A stretch of 64,000 nucleotides of DNA from Anarhynchus alexandrinus (taxonomy: Eukaryota > Chordata > Aves > Charadriiformes > Charadriidae). The stretch spans positions 9,705,571-9,769,570 of the forward strand of contig VUYV01000007.1 of NCBI GenBank assembly GCA_008711295.1. The letters are read 5' to 3'. The notes beneath the pieces were generated by a model. That model made no database searches and had not been told where the DNA came from. It worked only from the letters and a program-made list of their open reading frames with translations. Position 1 is the first letter of the stretch. Each line of letters starts with the position of its first letter. A program made the position numbers and the translations under genes. Shown piece after piece: positions 55,579 through 64,000 of the stretch.

Positions 55579-55823
55579 AGAAACGTGAAGCGCAACGGGA
55601 GCAGGAGCTGCTTGAACAGGAGTCGGTTTGGTTCCCGTGAGAGGGACTGGCTGAAAGAGGATGTCGGACGAGGCTGTGTGTATGTTTATGGAAGAGATGC
55701 TGTGGCTACCGCTTCTTCGGACTTGCGCTTGGTCCTCTGTACAGTGGAGACCCCGGCGGCTGAGATATGTGATGGAGAAGAGAGGAAAAACCTCTTTTTG
55801 CAACTTCATGGAGACCTGGTCAG
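55579..55823 (+). CDS. PHLPP2: PHLPP2 first coding exon
   Basis: The acceptor is TGTCTTGCAG at 55578, and the exon ends GACCTGGTCAG before GTGAGG at 55824. Coding phase leaves two bases of a split Arg. Codon 3 of the exon is GTG where human has the start ATG, with A at -3 and A at +4. Confidence 0.9.
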
Positions 55824-58800
55824 GTGAGGGCTGAGAAAGGATAAACCTGTTTGAGAAACACTTGCTTTATTCTTGCAGGGCTCTGTTCGCTGTGTGCCTA
55901 CGTGTGTTAGAAGGGCAGATGTGGAACAGATAGAGGTGGTAGGTAGCAGTTAGATACAGCCTTGAGTAATGCAATTCATAAAAATGAAGTGGTGGTGTAC
56001 CTTTTACACATCTCTTAGTTAAGGCATAGGTGTTTTAGCTGGGAGGGTTTGGCTGGTGCTCCAACCAGAAGCATGTCCTCATTTTGTAGGTAGAGGCTAC
56101 TGTTCATATACTCCTTTGTGATGTTCTATGTTATAGATGTTTTAGCGTCCAGAAAACTTAAGCTATTTAAGAGACTGTAAACAGTTATTCTGAAACATGT
56201 AAGGTTGTTTCACAGTTAGGTCATGTAATATTTATGTGTTAGTAATTTTTTTTGCTAAGAAGACTTGCCAGGTAAATAATTAAAGGTAGACAAAAAGATA
56301 GTGTAGTAAGGTTTATATAAAGAAGGCTTAAGCATCAGATTATATGTTTTATGCCTGCAGTTGATTTAGGCTGAAAATAGACAGCTCAGGGTTTAATGTG
56401 CATGACCTTTATGCTGTGGGTGTAGTATGGGCTCCTCTAGGTTTACAAGCTCCCATTAGGTTTATTAGGATTTAGACTTTGCATTGAGTCTTCTGGACTT
56501 AAGATTCAGTTATAAAGTTGCCACTCCCATTCTCAGGGGAAAAAAAATTGCTGTGATCTCCTTACTTGAAGGCTAAGCAGCAGAGACAGTTCATGCTGAA
56601 CAGAACTAATAGCTGGGTTTTTTTGATAATGCAATGAAAGTCACAAGTTGCATGTGTCCAATTTTAAAAACATGGCATGAGGGAGGGAGTGCTGGTGGCG
56701 AGAGATGCAGAGAATAGGATATAGTTAAAACTGACTGTTGAAAAAAGTTTAGTCCTGTTTGTCTTGCCCAGCCTGAGTTAATGGAATGAGGGGTAAGTTA
56801 GTTATAAATACTGTATGAGGGAAGACGGACACTTGAATGTAGCCTTTGAGGCAGCTGAAAATCTCCATTCACTGTTTGAAGAATTTATAAAGAAATTAGC
56901 TTGTTTTGGACCCTAACAGTGAGCAGATTTTCCAGCATTTAGAAAGAAGAGCAGACGCTTTACTGGGGATCATGAAAAAGGCTAGGTAAAGCTTGTAAAT
57001 GTGTTCAAAGAGGAACATTTTGGCTTTTTTTAGCTTTTGATATGGCTTTTGTGTGTGAATTCTTTTCAATATCTGTCTCTTTTCAAGTGCTAGGTAGCCG
57101 TGCCTGTCTTTGATTTATGGCAGGCTTTGCACTGGATTAGCAAAGTGGTCCTGCCATCAGTGTTCTAGAAGCAAGTACTGAGTTGTAAATGTTTACTTCC
57201 CACTCTTGTTGCCTCTCAGTATGTCTAGCACTTTGTCAAGATTGATCTTAAATGTCATGAAGATTTCTTAATTACAATGTGTCTGTTCCTCATAATTCTC
57301 AAAATGTATTTGCCACAGAAGAGATCCCTGAATTACTTCCCACTGGGGGTGTTCTCAGTAGAGACATGGGAATTACCAGTATTGCTTTAGTAACATCTGT
57401 GTTAGTAAGAGGAAGCAGGCCTGGATGGTGCCTGCTTGCATGTCCACAGGAAGATGACAGAATGCTTGAGATATCCCCATGCACTGTTGCGATAATTCCT
57501 TCCTTGAACAAAGTTGCTGATTACTTTAATAATGTGTTTGTGAATACAAATTACTTTGTTAAGCATCTGATTGCATTTTACCGTAGGTACGTTTGTCTCC
57601 CAAACAACTTCTGAATTTTTCACCCTTGTAGTATCAGTAGGTGACTTTCTTTCAGAAGCTGAGTATGGCAAGGATTGATTTGGTACCCAACTCGGAATAC
57701 TGAAAGCTAGACAGTAACTGGAAGAATAAGAGAAACCTTATTTGTGTATTCACTTTAAATGTTCAGTGGTGTCCTTGTGATCATTTTGCGTTTCCCTTTC
57801 AAGTCTGTGCACAGGGGAGTCAGTTTCTGTCAGAACTTTCTTTTCTTCTCCACAGTGCACCTCAAGGATCTTTAGAGTTCTCCTAGCTAGAATCTTTCCT
57901 TATGTTAGTATCCTTTCATATTTAGAAATTGTACCTTCCTGCACAGGGGAGGATTAAACAAAAATGGCACAGGTACCTTCTTTGGTCTGGACACCCCTCG
58001 CAACAAAAATTTAAACTACAAAGATTTGAAAACTTGACTGTTGCTTATGAAGTAGAGCTACAGTCGCAGCAGGAGTTGTGGAACTGTTGCTACTTTTTGT
58101 TGGCTTTTCTGTCTCTTTACCCTTTGCACCTTCTCTTAACAGAGCTGCTTCTCTGACTAGTGGAAGTGTCCAGTACCTGATATGTGATACTGATGTGGAT
58201 ATAATGGGCTGTTTGTGTGGTCAAGAAGCTGGTGTGACAGCCACGGTGTTCTCCATGTGTGCTAGCATTCAGTGTGTATTGCATTGGCTACAAGTTGAAT
58301 TTTTACATTTCTAATATGATCGCATGCCAGTTTGAGTTTCACACCACATTGCATTCTTTCAAAGAGAAAGCATGTTTTTCTGCCTCAAGCTTTAACTATT
58401 GCCTCTGGAACCTGTCAGCCTTGATCATGGTAGTAAAGAAATTCTGTATAGAAACTGCCGTTCCTGGTACTGGTTTTGGTTTTCCCTTTCCTGGCCTATC
58501 CTAGGTTTTGTTAGTGAATCACATGGCTCTTGACAAGAACTTGGACCAGTGATCCATTCAGTCAGGTCTCCGGAATATCTCCAAAGGCATTCGATGAATT
58601 GTTCCCTTTCCTTGTTTGAATATGGTCTGTAGGTAATGAGCTGGTTTGTTCATTAATTTATTTGCAAAGCCCTGTGCTGGACCTGTGAGTGTCATTAGCT
58701 AAGCGCCTGGACTCTGAGCTGGTGTTTCCTCGGTCACACGCCCAGCTTACAGCTAGTGCCAGGAGAGTAGCTCGGCCACAGGCTGGGAGGCAAACACCCT

Positions 58801-61800
58801 TCCCACCTGGTCTTCACCCTTGAAATGTGTAACACCAAGCCGTGCTTCATCTGTGGAGTGGTCAGTCATTGCCTCCTGTGTACATGCGACTTTTTAGGTG
58901 TAGGTTTTTCTGTAAACTCAAACTCTTTTGCCAGGTGGTGAACTTCCAACAAATTGTGGTGTTTTGCAGACAACTTGAATTCAGAAGACTTAACTTTTTG
59001 GCAAGACTGGTCTTCCAGTGGCAAGCAAACCTAGATGGTGCAATAGTACAGACTACTCTTTTGGTTGGTTTTCAGATAGGAATGGTACTATGGCAAGAGA
59101 GAGATGTTTGTTAAGGGATTAGACTTGAGTAGATATTACTGGCAATGATCCTTTTGTACATGGCTTTTTTAGAAAAGAAACAAAACTGAGGCGGTGTGTT
59201 TGATATCTTCAAGAAGCGTATCAGTTTGATTTATGTGGACAAGAAAGAAAATAAGGGTTTTTAAAATTAGTGATTTGAAACCCTGCAGCATTAATTCTTG
59301 CTGAAGTGAAAGATTAGAAGAATAAAAATAATGAAAAAAATCAAATCTCTTCTCCAGAAGGGGCAAGTATGGTGGGATAGAGTATCCAGCTTTTTCAGGA
59401 GGGTAAGCCACAGTACTGTGCCTCAGAGAGTATTGATCAACCTGTAGAACTGATTTTATTTGTGACATAGGAAAAGCACTTATTCCTTTACTGTATGAAA
59501 GTGCTTTGTGAATTCTGATGTGCAAGAAGTATATTGTTCAGTGTGTACTTGCAACAGCCTCAGTCCATTCAGCAACCAAATCATAATATTTGAGTGGTTT
59601 GGTTTTTTTCCTAGGAAATCTAGGTGCAGGCTACTTGAAGTGTTGTTTTTATGAGTGACAATCAAGCATTTATGGTTCCTGAGCCATGGATCACATGCTG
59701 GAAAAGCTTTTTTCTGGCAAGAATAAGGCTTTAATAGCAGAAGAATTGGAATCTATGTGTAGTCAAGGGAAACTTGGGCAAGGTATTTGGAGGTCCAAAC
59801 GTCTCATAATCTTGGATTTTGTGCTGAAGGGTATAGAATACATCAGGGTTTACCATATTGGAAGTCAGCATTGTTTGGTGCAATCTATTATTTATTCCAG
59901 TTTCTAGTAGCTTGCCTGTTATAGGAGACAGATACACAGCTTTGTCATTTCCAAGATTACCTCAGAAAGCTATTTTGAAAGTTTGGTGTCATATTCACTG
60001 CTATCATGTATGTAAAACAAAAAGGGGGGGAACAGAGTTGCCCTAATAGGGCTTAGCAAACACTGAGCGGTAAGAACAGCTTTTCTGGATGAGCTGTATA
60101 TCAACTACATTGTCTTTTTAGGCTAGAAACTTTGTTGTTTCAGCCCATAGCTTTGAAGAGTAATCCTGTTTCTGATCCAGAAGTCCTATGCGTGAAGTGA
60201 AGAGTTGCAATGTATGTACTTGAAATACCTGAGATAATTTTATTTCTTGAGGTGTGTCCTGTTGACTGCAAAGGAAGGCTGGATGACTAGATACTTGTAA
60301 ATGGTACATGTTTTATGAAATCAGTTCTGCCTTAATTATGAGATGGCATTTGTAAAGCTGTCAGTAATAGTGGTAATACTATAGTATAACCATTAGAAAG
60401 AATCAGAAATATTTTTGTTCTTCAGTTGAGAAGAAGCGGAAAGGTTTGGTACATACAGTAATAAAATATATCACGTTAAGACATGCAGTATAAATGATGT
60501 ATGCAAGTCAACAAAGTTTAGTAGAAAACAGGTCTTACTGAACAAACTTGATCTTGATGCTTTGAAATTTCAAGCTTGGTCGCCAAAGGCATTACTCATT
60601 CATTGCAGTGTGTGATGTTGGATGGGGCTCTGAGCAACCTGATCTAGTTGAAGATGTCCCTGCTCGTTGCACGGGGGCGGGACTAGATGACCTTTAAAGG
60701 TCCCTTCCAACCCAAACCATTCTGTGATTCTTCGTTCTGACGTCATTGGTAGAAAAGCAATGCACAAGCCAGTAAAACTCCTTGGCTGATACCTTACAAA
60801 TTGGAAACTGTTATTCAGTGTAAGCATTTTTTTTTGGATGAGGGGTTAGTGTATGTCAGAATTAAGAAAGGCAAATTTGCAATGTTCAGTTACTCTGTTA
60901 ATAATCTGTGGCTAAAAGAAAGGTAACAACTCAGGAAGGCATAGATGGCGATGGAGGGAGCAATGAGTGCTGAGAAGTCAGTGCAACAGGTTCATCTAGG
61001 TGGTTTAGCATATAGTATTCTCTGGAAAACACTGCCTTTCAATATTGCTGAATATATTTATGTAAAAGCCAAGTGTACTAAATACTAAAGAGGAGAGGAA
61101 GGAGGCTATTACTTGCAAAAACTGCAATTCAGGAGACTTGTGGATTGAAGGCATATGAGTAAATGTGCCAAATAGCCGAGAGAAGGTTTGATCCAGGAAT
61201 ATAAATACTGTTGAGCAGAACCAACAAGTCTCTGTATGGTTTTGTGTAGTCAGTACAAGGATACAGCAAACAGTCATGGTGCTAGCACTTACAGAATGTT
61301 GGTAAGCTAAAAAAAAAAAATATCAGTGGTAAAAATTATTTTGAGTCAAAGTAAACCCACCCTACTGCAAGAAAAATTTAAAAGCATATTGAGCCTCATC
61401 TTGAAAGGGAAGTTTGCAATGGGTAGTCTCATGATTTATAAACACCTGTTTAAAGAATAGGTGACAAGTCAAGGTTCAGTGACCGTAATCTGAAGCTAGG
61501 CACTTTTAGATTATAAGTGAGGATATTTAATGGTGGATAATGAATGGACCACTGGAGCAATTTATTTTAACTCCCATCTTAAATTTTCAGTGCTTAATCT
61601 TTTACACTAAGATTTTTTTCCCTAAAGTAAAACCTCTAATTTAGTGAGAAACTGTTATTTTCATTGCAGAAAATAACAATTCAGTGTCTCTGGAAGAAGT
61701 GAGATGAGAGGATCAGAAAACATCTTTTCTGCTCTGAATATACTAAACCTGTTGTTTCAGGAGAACTTTCTCTTTTTGCTGTTTATTCAAGTTAGCCACT

Positions 61801-62536
61801 GAATCCTTCCTATGATGTGTTGTATTCTAAAACTGCCTTTTTTTAAATGTACAGTTTGAGTTAATTTGCCAAAGCATAAAGCATAAGCACTGATGAGAGA
61901 TAAAGAGAATAGGACATTTCTTTTTTTCTTTTTTTCTTTTTTTTTAGAAGTCATTCTGCAGGAAGATTCTCATATGCTTTGCTCCCAGCTGCATGTGGAA
62001 GAGAAATTTAAGTAGAGTTCTTTTATATATTTCAGTCATTATACATAGGTTTTCTAATTATTTGGCATTTGCTTTTTGTGCAGTATTTCTGGTTTTGTTT
62101 CTTGTCATTGTTTCCTCCTGGTGCTCCTTAAATCATGGAATGGAAATGATCACCATGGATTGTATGGCTTATGCCTATTGCTTTTCCTCTCTGTTTTCCT
62201 TCTGCAATGTAATTCTTCAAGTGCTACAGTTCTTAAGTGCTACTTAACAAGCAGGAAGCACAGACCCCAAGGATGCATGCTTGCCAGACCTTTTCAGAGG
62301 AGCAGAACAACCAGTATGTCAGTATTCCTTACACTTTAGCTGCAATGAGACTTGTTTAATCTTTTTTGCATTCTCAAACTACTTTCTTGTATGTTTTGAC
62401 AGGAGGCTGGAGCCAACGGAAAAACCCCTTCAGATTGTGTATGACTACTTGGCTGGGTTGGGTTTTGATGATCCTGTCAGGATACAGGAAGAGGCAGCAA
62501 ACTCTGACCTCAGCTGTATGATTCGCTTTTACAGTG
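55579..62536 (+). CDS. PHLPP2: PHLPP2 N-terminal part (two coding exons; gene continues past the window)
   Basis: PHLPP2 is a PH-domain and leucine-rich-repeat protein phosphatase that dephosphorylates Akt and PKC hydrophobic motifs. The joined exons (55579-55823 and 62403-62536) encode [20 protein letters not shown], then LVLCTVETP through [19 protein letters not shown] and MIRFYS. This matches the human N-terminus and its Ras-association-like region. The PH domain, leucine-rich repeats and PP2C domain are outside the window. The human initiator Met aligns with GTG at 55585-55587, so the true start is uncertain. The Thr/Ser homopolymer of human PHLPP2 is nearly absent. Orientation and order after AP1G1 match mammals. 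Confidence 0.9.
55824..62402 (+). other. PHLPP2: PHLPP2 intron after the first coding exon
   Basis: A 6.6 kb AT-rich intron. I find one CR1 fragment (60612-60735) and T-rich runs near 61918-61946. Positions 58660-58830 are more GC-rich than their surroundings but hold no open frame I recognise. No other gene is visible. Confidence 0.75.
60612..60735 (+). mobile_element. CR1 LINE 3'-end fragment
   Basis: The plus strand shows the CR1 tail order: a TTGGATGGGGCTCTGAGCAA-type start, CAACCTGATCTAG, AAGATGTCCCTGC, GACTAGATGACCTTTAAAGG, the CCTTCCAACCCAAACC block and a terminal ATTCTGTGATTCT. About 120 bp survive. It is in the same orientation as PHLPP2. Confidence 0.92.
62403..62536 (+). CDS. PHLPP2: PHLPP2 second coding exon
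   Basis: Completes the split Arg, then encodes [20 protein letters not shown] to MIRFYS. It ends one base into the next codon, before GTAAGA at 62537. The acceptor is TTTTGACAG. Close to human PHLPP2 with a few substitutions. Confidence 0.93.
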
Positions 62537-64000
62537 GTAAGAAATTTTGTGTGTGCACACTGTTGCTGTTCCTGAAGCTTCAATTATGAGGTGGAACTCA
62601 ATTGAAGCTCAAGTCATTGATCTGTTGGGTTTATAGATGGCTACGTCAAACACCCAAAGCATCAGTAACCATTTCTTAAAATAACAAGTTTTCAAGATTA
62701 ATAGAAAAACACAGACTTCTGTAATTCTCTTGAACTTTCTTCTATGGCTTTTATGGCTTGAGAAAAGACAGCTCCACAGGAAGACACAAGATTGCTTTAG
62801 TTTCCAATGTTACAACAAATGCCTTAAAACTCCTAATGGGATCAGAAGCATACTGCAGTTTGGTCTATATATGCCTGAGGATTTATTTCCAAAAGTTGTA
62901 TGGATATGGGCAAGGAAGGTCCTGGTCAAATACCTCCACAGCCTGTAGAGGGTGAAAGTGCCAACTGGTTAATAATAGTGCAGGCTGCCATTAGAAACCC
63001 TGTGCATTTCATTGCAGAAGCGAGACTTCCGAGTGGCTTACTGAATCGGTTTGGGCAGGATACCACGTGCATAAGGAGCAACAGAATGATAGTTGTAGGC
63101 CCATTGACGTTATGGTGCTAGCAGCTGGAAAACTAAATCACTGAAGTGAAGAGTTAACTATAAAAGAAATAAGGGTGATGAAAGCTTGTAATGAAGTTAT
63201 TTCATTACTTTTAAATACTTCACCTGTGTATTTTTTGCATTTCAGAAAAAAACCCCGAGTGCTTTTAATGGAAAATTTTTCTTGCATAGTGGAGCTGTGG
63301 GCAGCCTGACTAAGCTGTTAGCCATCATTTGTTTATTCAGTGTCAAAAAATGGAATCATAAGAAGTCAGCTTCTCCACCCATTTACCTGAGACAAACCCC
63401 TTCTGTCCGGGAGCTGTGTGCAGAACAGGCAAAACAGTGTTGAAGTATAATGGAGATGGAAAGAAGTATGACATGCATACAGTCTGGATTTATAGGGCAA
63501 GGAGTAGGGAGTCAGAAGTTACTCCAGCTGGAAGGATGAGACGTATTGCTATAGGTGGACTTTTTTAACTTGTAAGGTGCTGTTAAGGTGTCTATTGATG
63601 ACCTGTATCCTTGCTCTCCATGGGAAAGCCTGTGCTGGCTAGTTGGAGCATGGAGTTAAGCATGATCACAGTGACATTGAAGGCCAAGCTCAGGAGCTGC
63701 AAAGAGTGACAGGAACTTGCCTATCCCTATAGGTTATCATTCTTGCACATAGCTTGAGGAGTTGTGAAATAGCTGGGGTTCAGAGTAGAAGTCCTTGAAC
63801 ATTGCCCCTGGATGTCTCACAGCACTAGGACATAGGTGTCACAGGTGTTTCGGAGGGGATGGAGAAACTGGAGAATTGGTGTAGCTGCTTAGTAATATCT
63901 GGGGCTTGGAACAATGCTGCAGTGGCAGTCAGTATGATGCCACTTCTGGTCCCGTAATACTGTTTCCTTACAAGTCTGGGGCTGGTCTTTCAGCTTGGTG
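62537..64000 (+). other. PHLPP2: PHLPP2 intron, continuing past the window
   Basis: The next expected exon (starting EKPCHMDRLDR in human) is not found here. The remaining sequence holds no recognisable coding or repeat element. Confidence 0.7.

Noticed and set aside
54813..55595. 260-codon minus-strand open frame over the PHLPP2 promoter
   Set aside because: It is Ala/Pro/Arg-rich, crosses the N gap, and is typical of stop-poor CpG-island sequence.
58660..58830. GC-richer island inside the PHLPP2 intron, considered as an ancient MIR-like repeat or exon
   Set aside because: No sustained open frame with splice sites and no convincing match to a repeat I know.
60738..60745. Second perfect TGACGTCA motif
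   Set aside because: It lies at the edge of a CR1 fragment deep in a PHLPP2 intron with no promoter context; an 8-mer can occur by chance.

Overview
The window is vertebrate nuclear DNA, most likely from a bird. Genes are interrupted by GT-AG introns, both promoters are CpG islands, and interspersed repeats are very sparse. The two repeats I recognise both carry the 3' end of the avian CR1 LINE. I cannot name the species. Protein identities come from my memory of the human proteins, since no database search was possible.

Three protein genes are present, in the order I recall from human 16q22: ATXN1L (minus), AP1G1 (plus), PHLPP2 (plus). Positions 1-3182 look like the ATXN1L 3' UTR. The complete ATXN1L coding sequence (690 codons) lies in one exon at 3183-5255. 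An apparent short 5'-UTR intron leads into a 162-base run of Ns that probably hides ATXN1L exon 1. A head-to-head CpG-island promoter (about 5.8-6.4 kb) separates it from AP1G1. AP1G1 has a non-coding first exon ending at 6441, a 10.3 kb first intron, and 22 coding exons from 16771 to 49392. I placed every exon junction, and the lengths sum to 2457 nt (818 codons plus stop). An optional 9-nt microexon adds Asn-Glu-Lys. The AP1G1 3' UTR appears to run to about 53.27 kb. PHLPP2 starts in a second CpG island (about 54.9-55.6 kb). Only its first two coding exons, covering the Ras-association-like N-terminus, are inside the window.

The genes are not functionally linked in an obvious way. ATXN1L is a nuclear transcriptional co-repressor partner of CIC, AP1G1 is the gamma-1 subunit of the trans-Golgi/endosome clathrin adaptor AP-1, and PHLPP2 is a PH-domain leucine-rich-repeat phosphatase acting on Akt and PKC. 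Inside AP1G1 intron 11 there is a box C/D snoRNA with a 10-nt match to 5.8S rRNA around U14, which I call SNORD71.

No new multi-gene system is visible. The points most worth a second look are the in-phase microexon, the snoRNA, the absence of an ATG at the expected PHLPP2 start (a GTG occupies it), a long overlapping upstream ORF in ATXN1L, and a 23-bp perfect inverted repeat in AP1G1 intron 16.
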